A DNA stretch of 64,000 nt, taken from Frankia sp. QA3. GTDB taxonomy: Bacteria > Actinomycetota > Actinomycetes > Frankiales > Frankiaceae. This document shows, one piece after another, positions 38,351-47,158 of the stretch; the stretch's first letter is position 1, and each line of letters opens with the position of its first letter. Where the stretch lies: the NCBI RefSeq assembly GCF_000262465.1, contig NZ_CM001489.1, positions 5,432,741-5,496,740 on the forward strand, written 5' to 3'. Under the pieces are notes generated by a model. It did not search any database and had not been told where the DNA came from. It saw nothing but the letters and a program-made list of their open reading frames with translations. Made by a program: the position numbers and the translations under genes.

Positions 38351-40939
38351 TCAGCCTCCTGAACCGTGTAGTTTCGCCCGGACGGCCTCGGCCTCCGGGT
38401 GCGACAACGACTCGAGAACGGTCAGGGCCTGCTCGCGCCATCGATGCGCGGTCGCCTCGTCGCCGGTCGCCAGATACTCGTCGGCCAGGTTGTCCATGGC
38501 CTGTGCCTCCCAGAACCGGTCGCCCAGCTGGCTGTCGAGCTGCCGGGACTGTTCATGGTGGGCGATCGCGACCGCGTGGCGGCCCAGCTTTCCTTCGGCA
38601 CGCCCAAGATGACGCAGGATGTTCGCCCTGCCTTCGCGGTGACCGATGCGGGTGTAGAGATCGAGGGCCTGCGACCCGTCCGACAACGCTTCCTCGTACT
38701 GGCCGAGATGGCACAGCTGGATGCTGGCCGAGGTCAGGCAGTCGGCGACGGCCAGCGGCTCGGCGCCCCGGGCCGGATCGTCGCCGCGGAGTGTGCCCGC
38801 CGCCGGCCCGGGCTCGTCACGGGCGAGTGCCAGCGCCTCGCGCGCGTGGTGGAGCGCTTCGGCGTAGCGCTGTTCGGACTCGAGGACGCGGGCGAAGGAC
38901 AGGTGGACCTGGCGGGCACCGTCGTCGTCCCCCAGCTCTTCGAACTCGGCAAGCGCCGTGGCGAGCAGCGGGTGGGCCTCGCTCTGGCGACCGAGGCGGG
39001 CGAGCGCGTCGGCCAGCTTGCGCCGGGACGCAGCCCGCGCGTGCCGATGCCCCGCCCTGTCGGCGGCTTCGGCGGCCATGCGATGCACCTCGGCGCGCTC
39101 GGTACGCCGGCCGGTCCGGCGAAGGAAGACCATGAGCGCCCAGGCGAGCCGCCAGGCGTGGGATTCGAAGCCCTCCGCCGCAGCGATCTCGACCATCGAC
39201 AGGAGCACGGGTAGCTCGGCCTCGAACCAGGCCGTCGCATCGTCCTCGGTCACGATCGGCGGCTGCGGCCAGCTGGCCGATATGGGTGTCTCGTCGGTGG
39301 CCGCCAGGGTGCCGCCCGCCGGGGCGACGTCCGCGGCCACGGGCACCGGCTCCGCGCCGGCCGTCGGCGGATGCCGGTAGCTGACCCACGGCTGGGCGGC
39401 GGCGTCGGCCGCCTGCGCGGTGGCGAGGTAGTAGTCGAGCAACCGCCCCAGTGCCGTTCTGGTCTCTGCGGCATCCAGGCCCGCCGCGAGTTCGTGGGCG
39501 AACCCGCGCAGCAGGTCATGCGACGTGAACCGAAGAGACCGGCGTTCATGCTGGTGTTCGTGCTCGGTGAGCAGGTTCGCCCCGGTCAGCGTCCGGAGGG
39601 CTCGGCCGGGAAGTTCGTGCACTCCGAGCAGCGCCGCGCACGCGTACTCGTCGATGTCCGGACCCGGGTGAAGGCCGAGAAGCGCGAACAGATTGGCCGC
39701 CGGTGGGCTGAGGGATTCGTACGACCACTTGAACACCGTCCGCAGGTCCAGATCGGCCTCGTCCGAGCCCAGGACGTCGAGCCGGGAACGAAGGTCGCGA
39801 AGGTCGGTGACCAGGCGGCGGATCGCCTCCCGGGAACCGTCATCGGCGCGGGCACCCGCGATGGCCAGCGCCAGCGGGAGATAGGCGCACTGTCCGGCAA
39901 GCTCGTCGAGTTCTGGCCACACGTCGTCGCCAGGTGCGCGAAGCCGCCTGGCAAGCAGCGCCACAGCGTCGGAACGGGGAAGAAGCCCGGCAGTGATCCG
40001 GACAGCGCCGTATCGAACCCTCAGCCCCTCCAGCTCGGAGCGGCTCGTGACAACCGTCAGACAGGTCGATGTTCCGGGCAGCAGGGGGCGGACGTCGTCC
40101 GCTGATCGCGCGTTGTCCAGAAGGACGAGCATGCGACGCCCGGCGAGCAAGCTACGGAACAGCGCCGCCCGCGCTTCCAGCCGTCCTTTCGGATCCCGAT
40201 CATCGGGGATCGCGGCTGGTCCCACCCCCAGGGCTTGTAGGAAGCCGCGCAATGCCCTGTCCGGATCCAGCGGTACCCCGGGGCCGAAACCGTGCAGGTT
40301 CACGTACAGCTGGCCGTCCGGATAACGATCCGCGACCTGGTGTGCCCAGTGCACCGCCAGCGCAGTCTTCCCCACGGCTGCGGTGCCGTCGACGGTGACG
40401 ACAGTGGTCGCCGGCTCGCCGGTCGGCTGCGCAATGAGTGCTTCGAGGGCCGCCAGCTCGGCCTGCCGCCCGACGAAGCCGAGGATTCCCGCGGGCAGTT
40501 GGCGCGGAACGGGGTGTCGCAATGTGGCGTCGGCGCTGGCCGCATTGTTCGTCACGGCGGCCAAGGCAGTCTGCGAGGGCGCATCCGGTCCAGCCGGTCG
40601 GCCCGATCGGGACTTCGGCCGCCCGGCATCCACCCACCGACGGCTCCGTCGCAGTTTCCTGGCGACATCCACGCGATCGCGGAGCCTGCCAAGCTCTCTG
40701 CTCTCCGGGGCGGCGACTTCGAACACGAAGAGTAGACGGTCAAGTACAAGGGTATCCGGGAGTGCCGTCCCCTTGAGATAGGCGTACAGGCTGCTGCGGG
40801 AGACGCCGATCTGTTTGGCCTGCGTGGACCGCTTGAAGCGGCGGCCGCGCCGCCGCTCGGCGTCCAGTATTGCCTGGTTGAGCTGAGTGACGAACAGCTT
40901 GGCCGGACCCGGGTCTGCCTCGACCTCGTCACCCACCAC
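38351..40939 (-). CDS. XRE-HTH / NB-ARC NTPase / TPR regulator
   Basis: This 862-aa STAND NTPase begins with an XRE-like HTH (about 15-75: FKRSTQAKQIGVSRSSLYAYLKGTALPD). An NB-ARC module follows, with P-loop TVDGTAAVGKTALAVHWAH (about 185-200), RMLVLLDNARSADDVRPLLPG as Walker B, CLTVVTSRSEL as sensor, and YLPLALAIAGA. After a winged-helix-like region come TPR repeats (about 600-850). GTG 40939 was chosen because GAGGGG precedes it. It is an ATP-dependent, probably DNA-binding sensor; co-directional with the small CASP-like gene and divergent from a lipoprotein gene across 134 bp. Confidence 0.9.
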   Translation of the reverse strand: MVGDEVEADPGPAKLFVTQLNQAILDAERRRGRRFKRSTQAKQIGVSRSSLYAYLKGTALPDTLVLDRLLFVFEVAAPESRELGRLRDRVDVARKLRRSRRWVDAGRPKSRSGRPAGPDAPSQTALAAVTNNAASADATLRHPVPRQLPAGILGFVGRQAELAALEALIAQPTGEPATTVVTVDGTAAVGKTALAVHWAHQVADRYPDGQLYVNLHGFGPGVPLDPDRALRGFLQALGVGPAAIPDDRDPKGRLEARAALFRSLLAGRRMLVLLDNARSADDVRPLLPGTSTCLTVVTSRSELEGLRVRYGAVRITAGLLPRSDAVALLARRLRAPGDDVWPELDELAGQCAYLPLALAIAGARADDGSREAIRRLVTDLRDLRSRLDVLGSDEADLDLRTVFKWSYESLSPPAANLFALLGLHPGPDIDEYACAALLGVHELPGRALRTLTGANLLTEHEHQHERRSLRFTSHDLLRGFAHELAAGLDAAETRTALGRLLDYYLATAQAADAAAQPWVSYRHPPTAGAEPVPVAADVAPAGGTLAATDETPISASWPQPPIVTEDDATAWFEAELPVLLSMVEIAAAEGFESHAWRLAWALMVFLRRTGRRTERAEVHRMAAEAADRAGHRHARAASRRKLADALARLGRQSEAHPLLATALAEFEELGDDDGARQVHLSFARVLESEQRYAEALHHAREALALARDEPGPAAGTLRGDDPARGAEPLAVADCLTSASIQLCHLGQYEEALSDGSQALDLYTRIGHREGRANILRHLGRAEGKLGRHAVAIAHHEQSRQLDSQLGDRFWEAQAMDNLADEYLATGDEATAHRWREQALTVLESLSHPEAEAVRAKLHGSGG

Positions 40940-41073
40940 ATCCCCCTCGCTGCGCGTCGGCAAGGTACGCGACGGCCGCCGCTTTCCAGAGTATTCCGGC
41001 GTTTTCCCAGCGGCCGGGCGGCCAGCCGCCAACTGTGTTGCTGTTGTCGTGATCGGCGACGGGAGTTGGAACA

Positions 41074-41718
41074 GTGCGGAAAGTCGACAAGAGACCTACA
41101 TGGCTCCCTGTGATGACGGCTATACTCATCGTTAGCGGCATGCTCGTCGGTGCCTGCTCGGACGAAGGCGGATTCACGGGCTTCCCGACAGGCGGTCGGC
41201 CCACCCAAGCGGCAGGCAGCCGGCCCGCTCAGACGGCGCCCTTTGCAGGTCAGGGAGGCGAGCCTGCCTCGGCGGAGGGCTTTCAGCCCGCCCTGGCGCC
41301 GCCCGCCGACCCGACCGCCCTCGTCGGGAACTGGCTGTCGGGCAACGGCAGCAAGTCCGCCGGTTCGACCTACACGGAGTTCCATCTGACGCTGCGGGCT
41401 GACGGCACCTATGCCAGTGTGCTGTCCCAGGTTGCGTACACGTCCGGCAGTTGCCACCCGGGTGTCCTGTCCCAGGCGGTCGGCACCTACCGGGCCAGCG
41501 CCACGACTCTCACGTTGGCCCGCCAGGCCGGGCGCTTCTACCAGGGCAAGATTCCCTGCCCGGCCAGCGGAGGAGACTCGCGGCGGCTCGGAGCGGGCCA
41601 GGACACCTATCGCTGGAGCATCGAAACCTCCGCCGCGGTGCTGACGCTGGCGCTTCCGAACGGCACCGGGTACCGGTTTGTCCAGACCTCCCACGCGGCA
41701 ACCCCCCGCCTCGGATAG
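41074..41718 (+). CDS. Secreted lipoprotein of unknown function
   Basis: A 214-aa product starts at GTG with a basic N-terminus, hydrophobic helix and lipobox-like LVGAC (Cys near 28). A Pro/Ala/Gly linker to about residue 80 follows. The mature domain, starting LVGNWLSGNGSKSAGSTYTEFHLTLRADGTYASVLS, resembles lipocalin-like single-domain extracellular proteins. Two further Cys could form a disulfide. GGGAG precedes the start. It is divergent from the NB-ARC gene and followed by another small membrane protein. Confidence 0.75.
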   Translation: MRKVDKRPTWLPVMTAILIVSGMLVGACSDEGGFTGFPTGGRPTQAAGSRPAQTAPFAGQGGEPASAEGFQPALAPPADPTALVGNWLSGNGSKSAGSTYTEFHLTLRADGTYASVLSQVAYTSGSCHPGVLSQAVGTYRASATTLTLARQAGRFYQGKIPCPASGGDSRRLGAGQDTYRWSIETSAAVLTLALPNGTGYRFVQTSHAATPRLG

Positions 41719-41791
41719 GTGCCCATGCGACGCACCCACCGGCCACGATCCGTCTCGTTCCTCCCCCGACACACAGAAAGGACATCTGGTC

Positions 41792-42214
41792 GTGAACAGT
41801 GCCGATGACAATCCCGTCGTTATCGACGCCGGCCGTGACACTCCCCCCGCCAATGGTGGCGAGGTCACCCTTCAGGAGCCGCAGCCGAAAGGCAGAGGCG
41901 GGTGGCTCCGTGTGGCTGCCAGCGCCTTGATGGTGACCGCCGCCGCGGCAGGCTGGGCGGCCATGGAGGCGCGCCGCGAGGATGAGGCGCGCCGGATGAA
42001 GGAAACGGAGGAGGCCGCACGACAGCGCGTCACGCGCGCTACCGCCAGCACACGCGCCGCCGTCAGTTCGCCGCTACCCACGCGGCGGTACGACCCGGCA
42101 GCGGCTGAGCGCGCCAGGATCGCGGCCGGGTGGGAGGACGCGCGGAGGAGAGCACAGACCGACGCGCTGATGGCCATCAACGCGGCAAATCCATACGGCT
42201 GGGTCTCGTTCTAG
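41792..42214 (+). CDS. Small single-pass membrane protein
   Basis: The 140-aa product has a soluble N-terminus, one hydrophobic helix (WLRVAASALMVTAAAAGWAAM, about 50-70), then a charged helix rich in Glu/Arg/Ala (REDEARRMKETEEAARQRVTRA), probably coiled-coil. GTG 41792 has AAAGGA 9 nt upstream. It lies 73 bp after the lipoprotein gene on the same strand. I recognise no family. Confidence 0.65.
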   Translation: MNSADDNPVVIDAGRDTPPANGGEVTLQEPQPKGRGGWLRVAASALMVTAAAAGWAAMEARREDEARRMKETEEAARQRVTRATASTRAAVSSPLPTRRYDPAAAERARIAAGWEDARRRAQTDALMAINAANPYGWVSF

Positions 42215-42218
42215 GGCC

Positions 42219-42360
42219 ACGGCCGGCCTGCTGCACTGGTGCCGCCACCTGGTGCTTTCCCCGACGGTGGGCAGGACGACCTCGCCACCGCGCTGCGTCT
42301 GCTCGAGCCCGTCTGCCGGGCTCGACCGGACGTGGTCCCCGACGAGGTGCGCGACTACTT
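42219..42360 (+). pseudogene. Truncated duplicate of the CHAT gene 5' region
   Basis: This block is nearly the same as CHAT gene bases 43699-43843. Both encode AGLLHWCRHLVLSP, then QDD, then ALRLLEPVC, then PDEVRD. It has no start, begins right after the stop of the previous gene, and breaks off into unrelated sequence. It is the trace of a partial duplication, recombination, or a second lost CHAT gene. Confidence 0.85.
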
Positions 42361-42543
42361 CATATGCCCATTTCTCCTGTTCTCCTGTTCGAGCCGGCTC
42401 GACCCGATGGGCGGCGACTTCAATGCCGCGCCAGCCTCCGGTCGGTCGCCGGACAGATCCCGAGAACGTCGGAGCCCTGTTATTCCGAGATAGTAGACAT
42501 ACGTTCTCTCACCCGAGGCCGGCAGAGAAGGGAGCCGCCACAA

Positions 42544-42894
42544 GTGAACGCGGCACGGGACGCAGTGGAGTCGGTTCTGGAGCCGGCCTCCGACCACGTT
42601 CCGCGGTACGTTCTCTACGGGGCGTACGGAACCAGCCTGGCTAGCAACGACGAGGGCGGCATCGACCGCCTCGGCCTCTATCTCGATGCCGCGGGAATAC
42701 CCAACGGCGAGATAGCGCGCATCGGCGGCATCCGGATGAGCGGGGTGACGATCTACGCTGCACTTCGATCCCTGCGATGGCAGCCGGTAAACAAGGCGGA
42801 CTGGGCGAGCGGCGGGGTCTTCGTCGAACCGACCGGCGACGTGAACGATATCACCTACTTCAGCCTCTACCGCATGCCCCTCAAATGGTTTTAA
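42544..42894 (+). CDS. Unknown protein, first of a coupled pair upstream of CHAT
   Basis: The 116-aa product starts at GTG 42544 with GAAGGGAG about 9 nt upstream. It begins VNAARDAVESVLEPASDHVP and contains YVLYGAYGTSLASNDEGGID and VTIYAALRSLRWQPVNKADW. No signal peptide, transmembrane helix or known motif is visible. Its stop codon overlaps the next ATG by one base (TAATG). The visible base composition is lower in GC than the flanks, suggesting transfer. Position between a CHAT-gene scar and the intact CHAT gene suggests it is a conflict-system component, but its function is not recognised. Confidence 0.7.
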   Translation: MNAARDAVESVLEPASDHVPRYVLYGAYGTSLASNDEGGIDRLGLYLDAAGIPNGEIARIGGIRMSGVTIYAALRSLRWQPVNKADWASGGVFVEPTGDVNDITYFSLYRMPLKWF

Positions 42895-43421
42895 TGATCA
42901 TGCTCGACGAGTGCCACATCGACCCTCGCAAGTACGAAGAGACCGTCCAGATCCTCATTGACCGATGGCACGCACTCGAACAGGAGAGAAGACTAGATCT
43001 CAGCAATCAACTCTACGGACGCATGCTGCTGTTCCGAGGCCGGACTCCCACTCGCCCGGACAAGCAGCGAGAAGACATCGTCTGCTTCACGTCCCCTTGG
43101 ACCCTCCGCGATGTTCACAAGAACTCGGACGTGGCGGAGTCAATGCTAAATGAACGTCCTTCGCGATGGCTCTACGGCGAGAATCCGTGCGAGCCGTTCT
43201 TCAACCCACTGAATTATCGCTATGCCCGCGTGATGGTCGAAGGCCTCATGCATCTGGGCATGGACGAGAAGACGGCGATCCAATACGTGGTCGGGATCAG
43301 GGGCAACGTCTCCCCCGACTCCCAAGCGCACATCGCCAGTTCACCCGTGACCATCGAGGAGTACAAATCGGCCATACAATCACTGGCCATCCAGGACTGC
43401 GTTCCGACCGTGACTCCCTAG
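42894..43421 (+). CDS. Unknown protein, second of a coupled pair upstream of CHAT
   Basis: The 175-aa soluble product begins MIMLDECHIDPRKYEETVQI. It contains LYGRMLLFRGRTPTRPDKQRE, FTSPWTLRDVHKNSDVAESML and PCEPFFNPLNYRYARVMVEG, and ends TIEEYKSAIQSLAIQDCVPT. ATG 42894 overlaps the previous stop (TAATG), a reinitiation arrangement; ATG 42885 is also possible. GC is visibly lower than in the CHAT gene. I do not recognise it. It could be a substrate, inhibitor or effector linked to the CHAT protease 121 bp downstream. Confidence 0.7.
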   Translation: MIMLDECHIDPRKYEETVQILIDRWHALEQERRLDLSNQLYGRMLLFRGRTPTRPDKQREDIVCFTSPWTLRDVHKNSDVAESMLNERPSRWLYGENPCEPFFNPLNYRYARVMVEGLMHLGMDEKTAIQYVVGIRGNVSPDSQAHIASSPVTIEEYKSAIQSLAIQDCVPTVTP

Positions 43422-43542
43422 AAAGCAGAGATTACGCGTACCGCCCCCACCTCAATCGGAGTGTTGCGTCCGGGCTCCGGGGTCGCCGCAGCGGTGCTAT
43501 GAAAGGGGGCGCGTAGCGACCCGGGGAACGAGGGGGACTGGG

Positions 43543-46500
43543 GTGCGGGACGAGCTGCTGGGCTCGGTGCGGGCGAGGCTGGACAGGTTCGCGACTGGGC
43601 ATGATCATGTCGCGGTGCTCGAGCCGTCGGCCGTGGCGGAGGCGGCGGCGCTGGTGGCGTCGGTTCCGCAGCCGATGTTGGATATCGAGGTCTGTCATGC
43701 GGCCGGCCTGCTGCACTGGTGCCGCCATCTGGTGCTTTCCCCCGACGACGGGCAGGACGATCGCGCCGCCGCGCTGCGTCTGCTCGAACCCGTCTGTCTG
43801 GTTCGAGCAGACGCGGTACCCGACGAGGTGCGCGACCACTTCGGCCGGGGCCAGCAGCCGGCGCAGGATGGCCCCGAGACCTGGGTCCGCCAGGCCATGG
43901 ATTTTCTTCAACGCGGTCTGCAGACCAATGATGTGCCCGCTCTCGACGCCGCCGTGGACCTTTTCCGCCGGGTGCTGGCGGCCACCCCGGATGCTCGTCT
44001 CGACCCAGCGGCCGTGCTGTCGAACCTGGGGATCGCTCTGCACACCCGCTTTGTGCTGACCGGGGTGCTGGCCGCTCTGGACGGCGCGGTCGACGCCTGC
44101 CGGCAGGCCGTTGAGGTGACCCATGCTGATCACTCCGACTATGCCGGACGGCTGGCGAACCTCGGTGTCGTCCTGCAGAAGCGCTACGAGCGGCTTGGGA
44201 AGATCACGGACCTGGACGCTGCGATCAAGGCCCACCGCGGGACCCTCGCGGCGATTCCCGCAGATCATCCCGCCCGTGCGGGCATGCTGTCGAACCTCGG
44301 GACCGCCCTGCGCACCCGGTTCGAGCGGCTTGGGGCGCTGGCCGATCCGACCGATCTGGACGAGGCGGTCGACGCCGGCCGTCGGGCCGTCACCATCACT
44401 CCCACCGGTCACCCCGATCGCCCCGGCATGCTGTCGAACCTCGGGAGCGCCCTGCAGACCCGGTTCGGGCGGACCGGGGAGCTCGCCGACGTGGACGATG
44501 CGATCGCCACCGGCCAGGAAGCCGTGACGATGGTCCCCGACGGCCACCCCTACCGCGCCATGTACCTGAACAACCTCGGGGTCGCCCTGCGTGCCCGGTT
44601 CGTGCGGACCGGGGTGCTGGCCGATCTGGACGGTGCGGTCGACGCCTGCCGCGAGGCCGCCAGGACGACCCCTGCCGGTCTCCCCGACCGGGTCGACCGG
44701 CTGTCGAACCTCGGGGCCGTCCTGCGTACTCGGTTTGCGCGGACCGGGGTGCTGGCCGATCTGGACGACGCGGTCGACGCCTGCCGGCAGGCCCTCAAGG
44801 CAGCCGACGTCGATCACCCCTCCCGCGCCGCGTATCTGTCGAACCTCGGGGCCGCTCTGGGCACCCGGTTCGGGCGCACTGGCGTGTCGGCCGATCTGGA
44901 TGACGCGGTCGACGCCTTCCGGTACGCCGTCGCCGCGGCCCCGGGTGATCATCTCGATCGCGCGGCCATGCTGTCGAACCTCGGGGTCGCCCTGCAGACC
45001 CGGTTCGGGCGCACCCGGGTGCTTACCGGCGTGGACGACGTGGACGACGTGGACGAGGCGGTCGCCGTCTGCCACGAAGCCGTCGCTGCGACCCCCGCCG
45101 GTGACCCCGAGCGCGCTGGGCGGCTGTCGAACCTCGGGGCCGCGCTGCGCTCCCGCTTCCGGCTGACCGGGGTGCTGGCCGATCTGGACGGTGCGGTCGA
45201 CGCCGGCGAACAGGCCGTCGCCGCCATCGCCGCCGGTCACCCGGACAGCGCCATGTACCTGGCGAACCTCGGGATCGCCCGACGGACCCGGTTCGAGGAG
45301 ACCGGGGCGGTCGCCGACCTGGAACGTGCGGTCGAGGCCGGGCGGCAGGGCTTCGGCATCGTGGCTGCCCCGCCGCGGGTGCGGGCCCGGGCGGCGCAGG
45401 TATGGGGCGGTGCCGCGGCGGCGGGGGGCCGCTGGGCGGCGGCGGTCGACGGGCTGGCGGCGGCGGCCGGGCTGCTGGAGGAGCTGGTACCGCGGGAGCT
45501 GTCGCGGGCGGACCGGGAGGGGCTGGTCGCCGAGGTCGGTGGACTGGGCGCCCAGGCAGCGGTGTGCGCGGTGCGCGCAGGTGAGCCGGGCCGCGCGGTG
45601 GAGCTGTTCGAGCAGGGGCGGGGGGTGCTGCTGGGGCAGGCTCTGGACACCCGGCGGGACCTGAGCGATCTCCACACCGCCGACCGGGTGTTGCACGACC
45701 GCTTCGTTGCGCTGGCCGCCGACCTTGACCGGCCGGCGGCGGCCGGCGCCGCCTACGCGGCACCGCTGGGCGACCTGGGCGGCCTGGGCGGCCTGGGCGG
45801 CCTGGGCGGCGAGGTGGGCCGGGTGGACCAGGCAGAGTTGATCCGGGCCAGGCGGGTGTTGCGCGAGGAGTTCGACGGGCTGGTGGCACGGATCCGCGGC
45901 CTGCCCGGCTTCGACGGGTTCCTGCGGCCGCCGCCGCTGGTGGAGCTGACCCGGGCGGCAGCCGGGGGCCCGGTCGTGCTGGTGGCGGTCTCCCGGTTCG
46001 GCTCGTATGCGCTGATGGTCACCGAGACCGGGGTCGCCGAGCCGGTGGAACTGGCCGCGCTGACGCCGGACGCGGTCGAGGAGGAGGCCGCGGAGTTCCT
46101 GGACGCCCTGGCCGCGACCGAGGACATCGAGGCCGGCCCTGACGGGCGGGAGCAGGCGCAGCAGCGGCTGTCGAAGACGCTGGTCTGGCTGTGGGACCGG
46201 CTCGCCGGCCCCGTCCTGCACCACCTCGACCAGCATGCGCTGCTGCCAGCCCCGCAACCGCCGGCCCCGGACCGGCCGGGCGGCCTGCCGCGGCTGTGGT
46301 GGTGCGTGGCCGGGGCGCTGGCGTTCCTGCCGGTTCACGCAGCGGGCCGGCACGACACTCGATCCAGCCCCCGCCCGGCGACGGTGACCGACCGGGTCGT
46401 GTCGTCCCACACCCCGACCCTGCGGGCGCTGATTCACGCTCGCCGCACCGGCGGCGCCGCGGCGGCCGGCCGCGCGGATGCGTCCGCCAGGCAGGTGCTC

Positions 46501-47133
46501 GCGGTCGTGATGCCGCGCACCCCCGCGCCTGTCGACGAGCCGGGGGCCGACGGATCAGGAGCCGAGAGGCCAGGATCAGCCGCCGACCTCGACCTCCCCA
46601 GTGCGACGAACGAGCTCGCCGCCCTGCACCGGCATCTGCCGGGCCGGGTCCGCGAGCTGGTCGGCCCGGACGCCCGCTGGGAGACGGTGCACACCGCGCT
46701 CCCGGACGCCGCCTGGGCGCACTTCGCCTGCTACGGGCACAGCGATCTGACCGCCCCGTCGTCGAGCCGACTGCTTCTGCATGACCACCGGGAACGGCCG
46801 TTCACCGTCGTCGACGTGTCCCAGCTCCGTCTGGAGGCGGATCTCGCCTACCTGTCGGCCTGCTCCACCGCCCAGCCGGGCCTCCGGCTTGTCGACGAGG
46901 CGATCCACCTCGCCTCGGCGTTTCAGCTCGCCGGCTACCGGCGCGTCCTCGCCACCCTGTGGCCGGTCAAGGACCTGGTCGCCACCCGGGTCGCCGATCA
47001 GGTCTACGCGGCCCTGACCGGCGCCGAACCGGTCGAACCGGCCGTCGCCCTGCACGCCGCCACCAGACGGCTCCGTGGTCGGCGGCCGGAGTATCCGTCC
47101 CGGTGGGCCGCGCACATTCACAGCGGCATCTGA
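43543..47133 (+). CDS. TPR-repeat CHAT (caspase-like) protease
   Basis: This 1196-aa protein has an N-terminal helical region, ten TPR-like repeats of about 48-50 residues (about 160-610) each marked LSNLGxALxTRFxRTGxLADLDxAVD, a helical linker with GLGGLGGLGG, and a C-terminal CHAT peptidase domain (about 900-1196). The catalytic His is in HFACYGHSDL (H1066) and the catalytic Cys in LSACSTAQPG (C1107), the usual spacing for CHAT. CHAT proteases are caspase-like effectors cleaving partner proteins in conflict systems. GTG 43543 follows GAGGGGGA. The gene converges on the CATRA-GT4 gene with 25 bp between. Confidence 0.93.
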   Translation: MRDELLGSVRARLDRFATGHDHVAVLEPSAVAEAAALVASVPQPMLDIEVCHAAGLLHWCRHLVLSPDDGQDDRAAALRLLEPVCLVRADAVPDEVRDHFGRGQQPAQDGPETWVRQAMDFLQRGLQTNDVPALDAAVDLFRRVLAATPDARLDPAAVLSNLGIALHTRFVLTGVLAALDGAVDACRQAVEVTHADHSDYAGRLANLGVVLQKRYERLGKITDLDAAIKAHRGTLAAIPADHPARAGMLSNLGTALRTRFERLGALADPTDLDEAVDAGRRAVTITPTGHPDRPGMLSNLGSALQTRFGRTGELADVDDAIATGQEAVTMVPDGHPYRAMYLNNLGVALRARFVRTGVLADLDGAVDACREAARTTPAGLPDRVDRLSNLGAVLRTRFARTGVLADLDDAVDACRQALKAADVDHPSRAAYLSNLGAALGTRFGRTGVSADLDDAVDAFRYAVAAAPGDHLDRAAMLSNLGVALQTRFGRTRVLTGVDDVDDVDEAVAVCHEAVAATPAGDPERAGRLSNLGAALRSRFRLTGVLADLDGAVDAGEQAVAAIAAGHPDSAMYLANLGIARRTRFEETGAVADLERAVEAGRQGFGIVAAPPRVRARAAQVWGGAAAAGGRWAAAVDGLAAAAGLLEELVPRELSRADREGLVAEVGGLGAQAAVCAVRAGEPGRAVELFEQGRGVLLGQALDTRRDLSDLHTADRVLHDRFVALAADLDRPAAAGAAYAAPLGDLGGLGGLGGLGGEVGRVDQAELIRARRVLREEFDGLVARIRGLPGFDGFLRPPPLVELTRAAAGGPVVLVAVSRFGSYALMVTETGVAEPVELAALTPDAVEEEAAEFLDALAATEDIEAGPDGREQAQQRLSKTLVWLWDRLAGPVLHHLDQHALLPAPQPPAPDRPGGLPRLWWCVAGALAFLPVHAAGRHDTRSSPRPATVTDRVVSSHTPTLRALIHARRTGGAAAAGRADASARQVLAVVMPRTPAPVDEPGADGSGAERPGSAADLDLPSATNELAALHRHLPGRVRELVGPDARWETVHTALPDAAWAHFACYGHSDLTAPSSSRLLLHDHRERPFTVVDVSQLRLEADLAYLSACSTAQPGLRLVDEAIHLASAFQLAGYRRVLATLWPVKDLVATRVADQVYAALTGAEPVEPAVALHAATRRLRGRRPEYPSRWAAHIHSGI

Positions 47134-47158
47134 TCGCCAAGCCGTGCCGGTGGTGACG

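Noticed and set aside
43432..46437. Minus-strand open frame of 1001 codons
   Set aside because: It mirrors the TPR repeats of the CHAT gene on the other strand and lacks any recognisable domain.
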